From: Cryptomeria japonica
Taxonomy: Eukaryota > Streptophyta > Pinopsida > Cupressales > Cupressaceae
Direction of reading: 5' to 3'
Assembly: GCF_030272615.1 (NCBI RefSeq)
Contig: NC_081414.1
Span: forward strand, 814,594,569-814,658,568
DNA: 64,000 nucleotides
Positions within the stretch are counted from its first letter, which is position 1, and every line of letters starts with the position of its first letter. Below are positions 45,425-58,567 of this stretch, one piece after another. The notes under the pieces are model-generated. The model was not told the origin of the DNA. It worked only from the letters and a program-made list of their open reading frames with translations, and made no database searches. Both the position numbers and the translations under genes were made by a program.

Positions 45425-48400
45425 GCGTAGCTTTTATACTAGTTTCCTTTTGAGCAGGCTTGCGTGCTGTCTCAATCGAACATTTATTAGAACTTTCTCT
45501 ATGTTTAATTTGGACTTGTTATATTTAGTTGCTGATAGTAATCTTATAGATAGATGGTGGATGGATTAGTTATGGTGACATGATGATTTTTATTACTTTT
45601 GAAAGAATTGGCTTGGTTTATGTTGCTTTGGTTGTTTGTTGTCAGATCCTATGATGCTACTCTTTGATTTTTCTTTTTTTAGGGTTTAGGGCCCTCTCCT
45701 TGCTAACATAATAAAAAATATTGCAATAACATATATCACTTACATGAAGGCAACCTTGATGACCTCCTTTCCTACTCTGATTACTATCCTATGTATAATT
45801 GTAGGTATGTGACTTGGATGACAATCTAATCTCTCCTCTAAAATCAATATCATATCATGGAGATGAAAAATCTGCTAGATCAGATTTGTACACATGAAAC
45901 ATTTAATTGTTCAATTTATCATTTTGGAACTAATTATAAATAAAATTGTATCGTTAAGTTAATTTTCCTCACAAAGTGAATATGCTTCCACCCATATACT
46001 TAAAAACCTTTTATGAGATTTCATTCCGTTTTTCAAAATTTTGGTCGTATGGATACTTAACATTAAAATGCTTTCATGTAAAAGAAGCCCCTTTCCATTA
46101 CATCAGCCTTCAAAGTTGGGTATGTTTGAACTTTGAAGTTACGAACATATTGGTATTGAAACATTTTAACAACCGAGACACATAAGGAAATTAAAGATTA
46201 TAGTTGTTCTGGGGTTTGAACTTTTGAACTCCCTGGGTCACATTATTTACATTGTACCTACCATATTTAAGGTTTATAGTATACAATAACAAATGTGGAT
46301 GTGGCTTTAGTTTCTTTTAGCTAATCAGATTTCGTAATATGCTTTTATTTTCTTGTAAATATTTCCCAACTAAGATGGTGAAGGAAATTAGAGAGTATTG
46401 TTTGTTTAAGGTTCTAATGTTTGCCCCATTTTAAAGTTTATTTCCTTTGTAAAATTTAAGGTTTATGGTAAACCACGTATTAAATTATATTAAACGTTAA
46501 TTTTATTTATATTTTTTTAATTATTTTATATTTAGGTTATTATGTTATTTTTTTAATTCTTTATTTTTCTTTTACATCACACTAATCAATTTGGTTGTCT
46601 ACTTGTGTTTGTTTGTTGAGTGCATCATTGTAAGAGTATTTGACATTTATTTCATCGTAAGTCTTTCAAATATTATCTATGTTTGTCTTGTGTTGATTGT
46701 GATTAGGGTAAGAGTATTGGAGTTACCACCCATGTTCAAATTATTGTTCACTCCTTGCTCACCTAACCCTCCAAATACGAATTTTAATGAAACAAAAAAA
46801 AAGATAGCTAAAAGCCTATTAATAAATTTCACATGTACCAATAGGTGCCCATTTTATCCCTAGAGTAGTTAGAATTTTAGGACTTTAATTGGAGGAGTTG
46901 TGGAACTTAATTAGATCCATAGCACATGACTATTGAGGCATTTGTGCATAAAGTATTGGCGATTTTTGAGGTGGTTGTAGTGCACTATTATTGAGGCATC
47001 TCAAAGTAGGTATCAAACGATACTTTGAAATCAGCACTTTTTGACTATTGCACACATAATGGATCCCACAACATGCGTTCTTGCTACTCAGAAGCTAGAA
47101 CAATAGCTGTAAGCAGTTAAATTGCATACAAAGACACCAAATAAAGTCGTTGAAGTTGTCGTTTAGGATTTGTGGGCTAATGAAGTTAGCTATAAGGACT
47201 ATTGGTATGCTTCCCTAAGATTGGTAATTTTTTTATCCTTATCTTATGTCCTTTTTAGCTCTTATAATGCAAGTGTTTTATTTTCTTTAAAATTTCACTT
47301 CATTTGATTAGAAGTGATCATACTTATCTTTTATATGTTAAAGATAATAATAAATTAGATTTATTTAATGTATGATTTTTATTTTCATATATTTCATGAT
47401 TTAGATTTATTTGTGTTAGTTCTATTTTTGAATACCAATTTTAAGTTGTATGTATATTGTGTAGTTATACCAATTGTAAATTTGATGCAAATGAAAAAAA
47501 ATGTTTTTTCTTTATAAATAAGAGAGAATGTAAGATCAATTAATGAATTGGATGCTCATAACTTGTATTGGTAAACATGATGAAAGAGGAAGTAGTGCAA
47601 AGACTAGTAGGAGAAAGACGAAGCATGGATATGATGACATTGTGCTTTGTCTTCATGCATTCAATACAATATTAATCAATTACATATCAATAAAATATTA
47701 ATCAATTACATTATACAAAGCATATACCATAGATAAGCGTGAAGATATTTAATAAAAGAAAACTTCGTGGAAGGGGGTGACCACTGGTACAAAAGGAGAT
47801 GGAAAGGAAGACAAAATGTATTAAAAATAGGATTAAATAGATCTTGCGAAATAAGATATATTAAAAATTGAGGTAAGTTAGCTGAAATTTTGGAGCCATT
47901 TAGAAATGGAAAATATAATTGGCCTTGGAGGTTTAGTTAATCAATGCTTTCTTGTAGTTTTGGTGCCATTTAGAAATGAAAATAAATTCAGGTGTACAAG
48001 TTGTAAACAAATCAAAATAAGTTTCATAACACACTTTTTAGATATAAGCATTGGTTGAAGAGTAATACACATTTCAAAAATCTTGGAGTGCGTTAAACTA
48101 TTTCAAATCTATAGAAAAAGAATGAGTTCATCTCTATTTTTAATAATACTAGCTTCTATTTATGTAAGAATGCAGATCATAAAGTCTAGATGTCAGAAGT
48201 TAGAATCTCCAAAATATAGAGTTTATAACATATTAATTATTCTTAATTCTTTTATTATTCTATATCCTAAGCTTTAGATAATTCTAGCGCACTACTTTGC
48301 ATACGTTGTAAGGTATACCTATGCACTCATTTCCATATAAATCAATCATTAAGTTGTAGTTGTTGAATTTATTACCATACCCTACACAACTTTTCAAACA

Positions 48401-51400
48401 CCAATTAAACTACAAATGCTCTTAAATGTATGTGTATGCATTTTAATTTTCTTAATTTGAAAGGGCTATACTTATTTTCTTAATTTGAAAGGGCTATAAA
48501 TATTTTCTTAATTTAAAAGGGCTATACTTATTAGTCCCAAGTAAGGAAGCAATAGCAATAGCTGACAGGTAACTAATTGCAACATAACAAACATTCTACC
48601 ATAAGAATTTTGTTGTGCTATTTTTATAGGATTTTTGTGCTATTTTTATAGAAATCCAATAGCACTCTAGAAATGTGTAATTATTTATGGGCATTGTCCT
48701 TGGCAGTGGTACTTTATTGTACAATCCCTTGGAGATTTCTTTCCACTTGCATGTAAAGGTTGTGGTCTCATGAATGGGAGATACCTAAACATTTGTAGGG
48801 AGTGTTCCTAAAAGTTTTTAAGATTTTCAACAATTAGGTGGTCCCATGGATTTTGTATCAACAAGAAATACCAAAAAAATTAGTTTAGATCTTTTCGAAA
48901 GTTGTTGGTTTGATAGATTTCTCTGCAATAGCTAATGCTAAAACAATGTACATGCCTTCTTACTATGCCATGTGGCTAAAAATCTCCTAAGCTAGTGGAC
49001 GATAGAAGTAATATTTCACTAGAAGATTAGCAAATTGAGATGTTTTGAAATGTACAATAGATTCTGCTTATAAAGAGAGGAGCAACTATGCGAGCACCAA
49101 TGAGATGTGAGAGAAGGTAGGGAGTAGACATAACCAACCACCTTACTATAAATTACAATTCCAGGAGAATCTAACTATTGACAAGTACCCAGGTACAAAT
49201 GAACCATTTTAGGGAGCCATGTACCATGCAAATGCAAATGCAAAGAGACCTCTCATAAACTTAAAATAAAAAAGAAAAATCTGATTTGCTACAAAACCTT
49301 TTTCAAATGGAGTTTGTGGTTTTGATTTTCTTTGCTCTTGGGTGTAGTACCACAATTCCCTCTTAATCATACGAAAAAGTGCAGCAGCACAACTTGAGTA
49401 AAAAAACATGCTGATAGGAAATACCAGATCTGATACGATTGTAACAACCATCTTTAATTTATTTTATTTTATTTTGACAATATTGTTAATTTAAAACGAG
49501 CAAATAGGATAATAATTAGATAAAACAGGAGAAAGAAATTTAGTGCCAAATACACAACACATAACACAATGATTTACGTGGTTCATCAAAATGGACGTGG
49601 CTGGTTCCAAAACGGCATGATAAAACTTGTGTTATTGACTTTTTCGAATAATCACAGCCGTAGCTTGCATGATCAATGGTTGTAATGCACGACTAACTTC
49701 GTGTTATTGACTTTCTGTGGTACGACAGTGCCGGTTTAGAGCCAGTTTAGCCGCGGGCCACCAAAATTGGCTACATCCACGAAAAACCAAAGATATATCA
49801 TATATTAACCCTTATACAATACATGGATACAAATATTCAGCTATCAATGAAGAGTCTGATGAATGTGAATGGTCATGTGACCGTAAGACTTATGGCCACA
49901 ATATAATATGACATAAATAGAACATACAACTGACATAAGTCTCATATAGGAACAATGTAATATTTCACTGCTGCTACAATCACAAATGTTGAAATACTAC
50001 ATCCTGTTGATCCCACATGATTGATGATCAAGTTTACAAGATAAACCCAAGAGTAAATACCTCAAATTAGGAGTCAATGGCGAACCGTGGTGATCTAATA
50101 CATTAATCTCAGTGCGGGTAGGTCTGCCATTCTTCTGATATAGTCTACTACAGCAAGGGTCAACTACCTCTGATGTCAAACATTAATGTGCACTCCAAGC
50201 TTGCTAAACAACCTCCGTAATGCAGGAAAAAGGGTGAATGCAGGTCTGAAACCATCCCAGAAAATGCCTAGTTAAGTCGTAGGGTCTACAACACATTCAT
50301 ACACACCCAGATGCCTTTGTTTTTGAACCAAGGAACACCACCCACTATCAATCAAGTTCATTGAAAACAATGCCCAGCAACCACCAAATACTGAATACTT
50401 GCCGAGAACTACTTGTTTGCTTTCTGAGTGTCGAAAAATGGCAATTATAAGGTCTGTAACAACTTTCAAACATACCCAGCAGTCCCTTTCAAGTCAAGGA
50501 GCATCATCCAATACCCGAAATACATCCAACGTTTATTTAGCACCATCGACCACCTTTAACCAAGCCGCTAGGGGAAGGACCAGCCTGAAAATAGCAATAT
50601 ACAGACCTGGAGTGAACAGTACAACAGGCACCGTGTGAAAAAGAACACAACAGCAAACCAAACAGAACACATCAATTTCACGAAACTGAGCGCTAAAAAT
50701 CCTAGGTTCATGCATTCTATTTATGGACAAATTTATGCTAAAAGTTGCAGGTTATTTGGGTGCAAGGGAACGCCAACAGAAACTTTTTTATTTGAGGGGA
50801 TGGTTTAAATGATAAATGGAATGTTTTTGTTTTGTATTTATTATTCTTTTTTGTTTTTATTTATATTTTTTATTATTTAAAGTATAGAGTAGTTTTAATA
50901 ATTAGATTAAATATAGTTTGATTTTATTTTTAATTTTTTAATATTTAAAGTATTTTATATTTTTTAAGAGTAGTTTTAATAATTAGATTAAATATAATTA
51001 TGCTGAGAGGAGTATTACACTCAATCATGAAAAACTTCTGTTAATAAATATAAAAGTCATTTAAGTCTTGTATTTGAACTTCAACAAATTTGTCAATTTA
51101 AAAAAAAACCATTGTCTACATTATTTAAATTCAAATTTTGCTTTAAATTTGGTTTTAAAATATTATCATATTTTAAAAAAATTACTAATCTACATATAAT
51201 ATAAAAAAATCAAATTTATATGTTTTTTTTTCAATTATTATTTCTTAAATTAAATTTAATAATTTTAAAATGTAAAGTTTTTTTCTTGTTGTAAGAAGGA
51301 AAAAACATTTAATTTCCTTCACTATTACTACGTTATATAATTTTAAAATGGAATAATTTTTTTGTGCTCAAAGAAAAAAATGCATTTCATTTATTATTAT

Positions 51401-51496
51401 CAATTTTTGTGTTTTAAATGAAAAAAAATCTTTAATCAAAATAAATATAAAATATAAAATAATAATTAAAGAAAACTTATAATTTAGAAATATAAT
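45425..51496. other. Anonymous AT-rich DNA, no gene recognised
   Basis: Six kilobases without a supportable gene. A minus-strand frame at 49209-49451 is hydrophobic (ISMFFYSSCAAALFRM) but matches nothing I know. 49550-50640 is less AT-rich and contains ACGTGGTTCA near 49576, a phrase common in plant LTRs, but no paired LTR was found. 50760-51496 is a very AT-rich array like 57805-58440. Confidence 0.45.
48451..48534 (+). repeat. 28-bp tandem repeat, three copies
   Basis: CTTAATTTGAAAGGGCTATA starts at 48451, 48479 and 48507 (the last with AAAAGG). Confidence 0.9.
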
Positions 51497-51509
51497 TCTT
51501 AAATGTAAG
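51497..51509. other. Candidate LINE target-site duplication (3' side)
   Basis: TCTTAAATGTAAG next to the poly(T) run; 57805-57817 reads TCTTAAATGCAAG. Because both flanks belong to the same AT-rich repeat array, the match could partly be array homology. Confidence 0.5.
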
Positions 51510-51690
51510 GTTTTTTTTTTTTTTTTTTATTGAAAATCGAGAGTAATAGTGTTTACAAAAAATACAAAGAGGCAATGCCTCAACCACCAAAGTCATCGAG
51601 GAAGATATCACCAAGACATAGAAAATCCTATCTATCTATGGAGACTACACAAGTAGAGTCGGTATACAAAAAACATAAGAAAACAGTGAT

Positions 51691-53411
51691 CTAGTGCAAA
51701 ATGTCATCAAAGGAGTCCGCCCAGGTGGTCCATCCTTGGGCCCCTTCCATCCAGATCACCTTCTTTTTGTCTTGAATTGGAGCAAGCATGACAGTGTGAT
51801 CAGCATCAGGTATCTTGTTGTTGCGAATCTCGGTGTGTAGCTTCTTCAAAGGAAGATAGGTTGTTCGCAAGCAGCCTCCAGTCATAGACATTCTTCATCT
51901 CATATACAAACATGGTGGCGTGCCCTTCTTTGAGAAATTGAAGGAGCTTATGTTTTTCCATGTTCATAAGAAAACAAACCTGAGAAGCAATTTTAAAGGA
52001 GGTGAGTCTACGAAAAGACTCAGTAAGACATTTGGTGTCACCATTGTACCTATCTTCATTTCTAATTTTCCATATAAACCAGAGGATATAAGAGGATAAA
52101 ATAAACTAGAACAGATTAGCATCTTTTTTTAACCCAGCAATATGACTAGAAATAATGTTAAAAACATTCACATGAATAGGAGCAGCAAAACCAAACATTA
52201 ACCAAATCTCCCTCGCGAAAGAATAGTCAAAGAATATGTGCCTGCAAGTGTCAGGAAGTTTGCAAATGGAACACATGTCAGTATTAAACGGATCTTTTCT
52301 CAAGGGAAGTCTATCAATAATAAGCTGCCACTTAAGCACTGTATTTTAGGAGGGATCGCGCTTTTCTAGATCCGAAGAAAGCATTTTTGCTAAAGATCAA
52401 CAAACAGATCCAAGTACCACATTACATTAGTATGTTCAATAATAGAATCATCCTTAGAAATCAAATCATAAATACTACAACTCTTGACCTTGGGTAGTGG
52501 GGAGCCATCTTTCCACTTGAAGGTTAGGAATCTGTGGGAATCCAGGTCAATAGTGGAGGGTAGAGCAAGGGTTTCCCAGGCTCTTTTAACCATGAGGTAG
52601 GTTCTTTTTTGGGTAGGTGGCAGGTTAAAGGAGGAGCTTAATTCTTCCCAGCTGATCAGAGTATCATTTTCAAACAAATCCATGAAGTAATTAATAACAA
52701 TTCTAGCCCATAGTTTGGTCGAGCAACCTTGGGTAAGGGCAAGAGGTTTATTAGCATGGTAGATATTCCACCATATGGATCTTCCCCATGAAGAACACCA
52801 TTACTGCTAACACCAGGGTTGTCAACAAGACATCTAACATGTTCCCAGGCTTTCCAGATGGATCTAAAAACACATGAGCCTTGCATGGAGATAGGAAACT
52901 TGCCCGCAACAAGATCAACAAGAGGGAGGGACTTCCAAGATTTAGCATTTTTAGGAACACCCCTTTCAATGTTATTTCTAATCAAGACCTTCCAAGGTTC
53001 CATCCCATCCAACGCATGGAAGATCCATTTCGCGGCGAGAGCAATGCCTTGATTCTTGAGGTCTTTCAGCCCAAGGTCACCAAACTTTTTGGCCATGTAG
53101 CACCATTTCCAATTAATAGCATGCATCTTGTTACCACCTCTACCATTAGACTACAGGTATTGCCTAATAGTCTTCTGGATGTCAAGTATTTGATAATCAT
53201 TAAACATCCAAGCTGAAGAATAATACACACTATAAGATGAGAGAATTTTCTAACAGACTTGAACTCTACCCGCAAGAGAGAGGAATCTATTATTCCATTT
53301 ATGCAGTTTATTATCAATTTTACACTTGACCCACTGCCACATCTCTTTGAGAGAGGGCGAAACAGAAAAGGGGATATCGAGGTATCGAACAATCTTATTG
53401 GGGCCTCCCCA
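51691..53411 (-). pseudogene. LINE ORF2 C-terminal part (RT thumb, zf-RVT, tail)
   Basis: On the minus strand: a relic after the RT palm (about 53411-53130), an open segment 53126-52656 starting INWKWCYMAKKFGDLGLKD (the usual connection region), 52683-52390, then zf-RVT at 52339-52106 with WQLIIDRLPLRKD, CSICKLPDTCRHIFFDYSF and AREIW. The last segment ends at 51691 (WMEGAQGWTTWADSFDD). Frame changes occur near 53130, 52670 and 52380. Confidence 0.85.
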
Positions 53412-54731
53412 CTAAAACTCATAGGAAGTAAGCAAGTCAGGGGGTTCGTCTTTCCAGCCTAGGAGAGTAGATTTAGCATGTGAAATTCTAGCACCAGATA
53501 TAGAGCCAAAGATTTTAAGCTTTTGAACAAGGGAATTGGTATTTTGGGGTGAGAGTTCAAGAAATAGGGCAGTGTCATCCGCAAAATGAATGTTAAGAAG
53601 ATTGGAGTCATCTGTGAGTCTAACCACTCTAACACTAGGGGAGAGAGAGTCATCCCTAAGGAGGTAGAATAGAGCATCTAAGGCAATGACAAACAGGGCA
53701 GGGGCAAGCAAACAACCTTGTCTGATTGATCTACTAAGTTTAATACTATTAGAGAGGGAGCCGTTGATCTCAAGTTGAGCTGAGGCGTCTTGAAGAAGGA
53801 CTTTAACATATGTACAAAAATTATCTGGGAATCCAAAAGCTTGCAACATCATAATAATAAATTCCCATTCAACAAGGTCATAGGCTTTTTCAAAATCAAG
53901 TAAAAACATAGCAGATTCTTGGTTAGAGACCTTAGCCCAATCCATGGCTTCCCAGCTTGTGATGAGGTTCTCGAGGATATATCTACCCTTTATGAATCCA
54001 GTCTGTGTAGAGTAGATAAACTTAGGTAAGATCTTAACAAGGCGAAGGGCCATAGTTTTGGCAAGAATCTTATAGGAGACATTAAGAAGAGTAATGGGTC
54101 TCCAATTATTAATCAAGGCCTTATCCCCATCCTTGGGAATAAGTTTGATGTTCCCTTTATTAATGTCAGCACCAAGGGAACCATTGTCAAATGCTTCAGT
54201 ATAGACATCATGAAGGTCTTTAGCAATCCAATCCACATTGGCCTTATAGAATTCGATAGGGAGACCATCCGGCCCCGGGGCTCTATCGGGTTTTAAAGAA
54301 TTAATAGCGGTAGTGATCTCTTGAACAATAATCATTTGATTGAGGAGGAGGGAGTCTTCATTAGATATCCTAGTTGGGCTAAGGGATTTGCATTTTTCTC
54401 TAGTGTCTTTAGCATTGTCATTATCCTCAGAGGTGAAGAGGTTTTTATAGAACAATTCAAAAGCATCTCTGATACTAGGAAAGTCTATGATTTCTTTATT
54501 ATCATTTACTAGTCTATCAATCTTCTCCTTAGACTGTTTATGCTTCAAGAGGTTGAAAAAGAACTTCAAGCCTTTCTCCCCAAATTGGAGCCAATGAGTG
54601 CAAGCTCTAATCATAGCCCTGCGGATCCTAACCTTTTGATGATTCCTAAGGGCTTCCCTAGCTTGTGCAACTTTGGTAGCAAGGTGAGTCCAACTAGGGT
54701 TATTTTGGATGTCTTCCTCAAGGGTATGCAA
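53412..54731 (-). CDS. LINE reverse transcriptase core, open over 439 codons
   Basis: RT makes cDNA on nicked target DNA. The segment begins in the linker (THWLQFGEKGLKFFF) and covers the fingers (LKPDRAPGPDGLPIEFYKAN, then IKLIPKDGDKALINNWRPIT), TQTGFIKGRYILENL, the first palm Asp in LLDFEKAYDLVEWEF, a GCLLAPALFVIALDAL block, and the catalytic FADD at residues 383-386 (53585-53574). It is uninterrupted and of normal length for this region, unlike the rest of ORF2. No own start codon is implied; it is the middle of a longer polyprotein. Confidence 0.9.
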   Translation of the reverse strand: MHTLEEDIQNNPSWTHLATKVAQAREALRNHQKVRIRRAMIRACTHWLQFGEKGLKFFFNLLKHKQSKEKIDRLVNDNKEIIDFPSIRDAFELFYKNLFTSEDNDNAKDTREKCKSLSPTRISNEDSLLLNQMIIVQEITTAINSLKPDRAPGPDGLPIEFYKANVDWIAKDLHDVYTEAFDNGSLGADINKGNIKLIPKDGDKALINNWRPITLLNVSYKILAKTMALRLVKILPKFIYSTQTGFIKGRYILENLITSWEAMDWAKVSNQESAMFLLDFEKAYDLVEWEFIIMMLQAFGFPDNFCTYVKVLLQDASAQLEINGSLSNSIKLSRSIRQGCLLAPALFVIALDALFYLLRDDSLSPSVRVVRLTDDSNLLNIHFADDTALFLELSPQNTNSLVQKLKIFGSISGARISHAKSTLLGWKDEPPDLLTSYEF

Positions 54732-55713
54732 CCAATTGGAAAGGGATTTTTCTGTAAATCAGAACTCTTTGGCATTTTTTTGGCCAATAGTCTATAGTAA
54801 TTTCTGCCAAGAGTTAACATTGTAGATCCATCTATCAACATGTGAGGGGATGAGCTTATTTTGCAAGTTAATAATCCTAATAAGAATAATGGCTTTCAAG
54901 ACATCCTGCTCTTTAAGTAGGGAGGTGTTGAGTATAAACTTGCTGGTTTTGGTATCATGGGAGGTCACAACATTCCTGATATTAATATGAGCAATGATGT
55001 GGTGGTGGTCCGAGAGTGTCATAGGCCAAACAGTGATGAATTTACCTTGGTCATTAGGGAGAAAAGAAAAATAGTCCTTGTTGGGCATAAAAGCGATCCA
55101 ATCTAGAATAGATCTTGCTGGCACCCTTTTCGTAATTGCACCAGGTGTGCCAGAGAGTGTGGGAGGGATCTCTGCCGCCCTCCATTAGATCAAACAAAGA
55201 CTTGGCAAGTTTCAGCCTATTCCAATGTACTCTTTCAAACTGGTGCCATTCAAAAGGTAATCCACCAGTCTTATCAGAATCATTTTCAATCATATTAAAG
55301 TCCCTTGCAAGGATCCAGGGGATTTCCAGAAGGGATTTAAGACATTCCCATAGCAGACTTCTATCCCTATAATCATTGGCAGCATACATAACACATAGTC
55401 TAAAATGAAATCCTTTCTGGTTAATCAATATCTAGACAACTCTGTTGAAGGGGGAAACTCCCCTGCAGGTAATTAGGTTAGCCCATCTAGGATGAACAAG
55501 GAGCACCAAACCACCCCTGCCTTTAGGGCTAGAACAAATTTTTATAGCATCCTTCCAGATAGAGTCAAGGGTGGTGTCAAGAGTGAAACCAATAGCCTTA
55601 AGTTCTTGCAGTAGTAGGAAATCAACATCCTTGTGCATATCAAGAAATATCCTAATGATAAACTTCTTGTCGGGTGACTCCACCCCTCTTACATTTCATG
55701 ATATGTATTTCAT
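54732..55713 (-). pseudogene. LINE endonuclease domain (broken)
   Basis: The ORF2 start is ATG at 55713 (MKYIS then NVRGVESPDKK). The Trp of the first strand is a TGA at 55698-55696. Next come LLLQELKAIG with the catalytic Glu, then a TAG near 55432. LARDFNMIEND stands where GDFN is usual. SRLDRFY and LSDHHHIIAHI follow, the latter with the catalytic Asp-His pair. A frameshift near 55065 separates the last two. The protein nicks DNA for target-primed reverse transcription. Confidence 0.85.
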
Positions 55714-55730
55714 GGGTAACAAAATCAAGA

Positions 55731-57532
55731 TTAAGAGCTACTGGCAACCTTAGAGTTGCAAGGGTTTGGGGTACTGTCAGGGCCACCAAATATGGCCATC
55801 GTCTTCTTTTTATTCTTAGCCCCAAGAGGCCTTCCTTTTTTTTTAGCCTTGGCGTTGTAGTCTAGACTATCTTCATCCTCATTAGAAGATAATCTAGATT
55901 GAGGATCATTGTTTACAACCCAATTGCGATCTAAGTGGGGGGTAGCGTTTATTGTCTCAATGAAAGACTCATGTGTTGTACGGAAAGAGGGGAACATATT
56001 AGGAGGGATCTCATTATCAGCAGAGGTGTTAGCAGGAATGATGAGGATAGTGCACGATTCATCCAACTCATGAAGGACCTTGGGGGGGAGACTCAAGTCA
56101 GTAGTGGTACCAATATCCGAAGGCTGTGATAAAATAAGATTGGTAGTGGGAGAAACCATAGGATCTCTAGCTCTAGAAATCATTTTAACAGAGCCATCCC
56201 TGATAGTAGTATTATTACAGCCATGAGTAGCCCCCTCAAAATTTTTAATCATCGACTTAACCTTTGATTGACATAGGGAAGAGCCATCAACCTTGGGGGT
56301 GCTGGTGGTCTTCGGGGTGGTGAATTTGGTGCTAGACCTAATTTTTCAGCCACAAGTTGTTGAGCAGTTTTCCTTCGACGTTTCTTATTGACAACAGTTT
56401 GAAAACCGTCATCATGAGGCACATCGCTCGTATCCATGGCAATAAAAATGGGAGTGGTAGTCGGGGGTTGAAATGTGCATAGGTCCGAGGTAGCCAAATT
56501 AGGCATACCAAAAACCATGTCTGAGGCAAAGATATCAGAGTTGCTTCCGCCTCCCATCGGATTCATTGAATTAGGGTTAACGGTAGCAGAGCCCATAGGG
56601 GAGGCAGTGTCAACTTTTTCCACATTGGTTTGGGCAGAGTGGGGTTGGGGATTTTAGGGTTCCCAAGATTTGGTTTAGGGGGATGGGATTCACCCCATGT
56701 ATTTCTCTGTTTGATAATTGGGTAGTTTTTGCGTTGGTGCCCTTCTTTTTTGCACAAAAAACAAGCATTCAACCCTCCAAGTAATTCGATAGAGCATGAA
56801 TACTCTTCATTTTTCGATCTTAATTCTAAGAAACTTAGAAATATCTATCCTTGGTTTTATCGATACTATCATTCTGGCATCAAGTTGAGGGATTAACCTA
56901 TTCGATTCATCCATCCTTATTACCTTACCAATGGGTTCAATGATTTGAGGAAGGAATTGCCAAAGGAAGAGAGGGACATTTTTTAGAAGGAGACACCTAG
57001 GGAGCGATAGAGCCATGATTTCTTTGTTAATGGCTTCGGGTGACTAGGCTAGGGCTTGAAAGGAAGAATTTCCCACAACCCAATACTTCTTTTTGAGGAC
57101 CTCAGCTTGTGTTTCACGAGAATGAAAAAAGATTGCAAACAACCCTTATTGGATTTGCCTGCAAAAGGAGAATATGTAACCTAATTTAATATTCTAGTAG
57201 TTATAAAACCAATCATCTAAAAACTTGCGGGGAGGGCATTTCTCAATATCAACTACTGCAAAGAAGATAGTAGTGTACTTAAGCCTATTTTTTTCAGTGA
57301 TGATTTCCTGAACGATAACATTATTAGGAGAAATGGAAGCGAGGTCAATGGTGACTGCAGATGCCTTACCTTCTCCATCAGGTTGCGTAGTTCCAGCCAC
57401 AAACTTAGCGTCGGAAGCAACGCCATTGTTAGGGTTTACGACAGTCTCGGAGAAGGATTTCTTCTGGCTCGAGGGTGATGAATGAGGGGTGAGAGGAGGC
57501 AGATCAGGTGAAATAAAGTCCTCTGGCTCCAT
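55731..57532 (-). pseudogene. LINE ORF1 (nucleic-acid-binding protein, broken)
   Basis: The start is ATG at 57532 (MEPEDFISPDLPPLTP). The first segment ends with KCPPRKFLDDWFYNY, an early DUF4283-like region. A second segment, 57016-56807, has the C-terminal half. A zinc knuckle follows near 56763-56720 as CFLCKKEGHQRKNY, with Tyr where the last Cys should be. Then come proline-rich and basic stretches (DGFQTVVNKKRRRKT) and an acidic to basic tail ending at 55731, 15 bases before the ORF2 start. Stops at 57194, 56807, 56563 and 56249 break it. Confidence 0.8.
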
Positions 57533-57804
57533 TAGGAGCCGAAAGATAGCTCACATGCACGAAGGTAAACAATCTTAAATGCAAAAGAAAAACCAAACTA
57601 ACATCGCATAAGTAAGGAGAGAGGGAACGAACCACGTGGAGGAGGGATTCTCCTCCACAACTGTTAGTGCAAAGTTGGCCTCCACACAAGCATCGAAGGC
57701 CACGTCAATGCATAGATATCACCGAGTATTCATAGCCTCGACCAAGGTTCCTTCCCTTTTTTTCTATCTTTTTAATTAATATTTGGATATATTCACAAAC
57801 AAAA
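57533..57804 (-). other. LINE 5' UTR
   Basis: Moderately GC-rich, unlike the AT array beyond it. It would hold the internal promoter of the LINE; no motif was assigned. Confidence 0.55.
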
Positions 57805-58440
57805 TCTTAAATGCAAGTTTTGTTATTTTCAAAGAGAAAAACCATTTAATTCCCTTTATTATTATCAGATTTTATAATTTTTAAATGCAATATTTTTTTT
57901 GTGCTAAAAACCAAAAAAATGCATTTCCTTTATTATTATCAAATTTTATGTAATCAAAATATAATAAAAAATGAAAAAAATAATTAGACAAAAACTAAAA
58001 TCATTTAATTTTCTTTATTATTATCAAATTATATAATTTTTAAATGTAATATTTTTATGTTGAAAACAAAAAAAATGTTTATAAAAATTTAATCAAAATA
58101 TAATACAAAATAAAAAAATAATTAAAAAGAAACTATTAAATTAGATTATTATTTTTAAATGGTTTTTTTTTCAGTTTTCTTAGTTTATATAATTTGAAAT
58201 TGAAAATGTGATATTTATTTTATTTGGTTGTTAAAATAAACAACCATTTTCTTTATTATTATCAAATTCTATAAATTTAAAATGCAATTTTTTTCAAAGA
58301 AGAGAAAAAAAAAGTATTTAATTTTTTATTATTATTATTAGATTTTTAAAATTTAAAATTAGTAAGTGTTTTTTGTTTTGTTTTGAAAGCAAAATCCTAT
58401 CCAAGTTAATGTTTTTCTTTGAAAATAAAAATCATCTATT
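57805..58440. repeat. AT-rich array interrupted by the LINE
   Basis: Diverged units of very roughly 75-120 bases share TTTATTATTATCAAATT and TTTTTAAATGCAATATTTTT. The same phrases occur at 51240-51430 on the other side of the LINE, so the array was continuous before the insertion. Confidence 0.75.
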
Positions 58441-58567
58441 TAAACATGGTTGGAGTATATATTTGTGGTGTTGATTTGTATCTAAATTTTACTTTTGTGC
58501 ATTTATTGATTTGTATCTAAATTTGTGATATACAATTTTCTAATTGCCATAAATTTCATTGTGTAGT

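Larger units (their letters stand above)
51510..57804 (-). mobile_element. Near-full-length L1-type LINE
   Basis: A 6.3-kb minus-strand element ending in a poly(A) tail (18 T on the plus strand at 51511-51528). ORF1 is followed by ORF2 with endonuclease, reverse transcriptase, zf-RVT and a C-terminal extension; a GC-richer 5' UTR lies upstream of 57532. The length agrees with complete plant L1 elements. Scattered nonsense mutations and at least two frameshifts disable it, but the RT core is intact. It interrupts an AT-rich repeat array. Confidence 0.9.

Noticed and set aside
49209-49451. Membrane protein gene
   Set aside because: Hydrophobic and about 80 codons, but no family match, splice signals or promoter; AT-rich DNA often gives hydrophobic frames.
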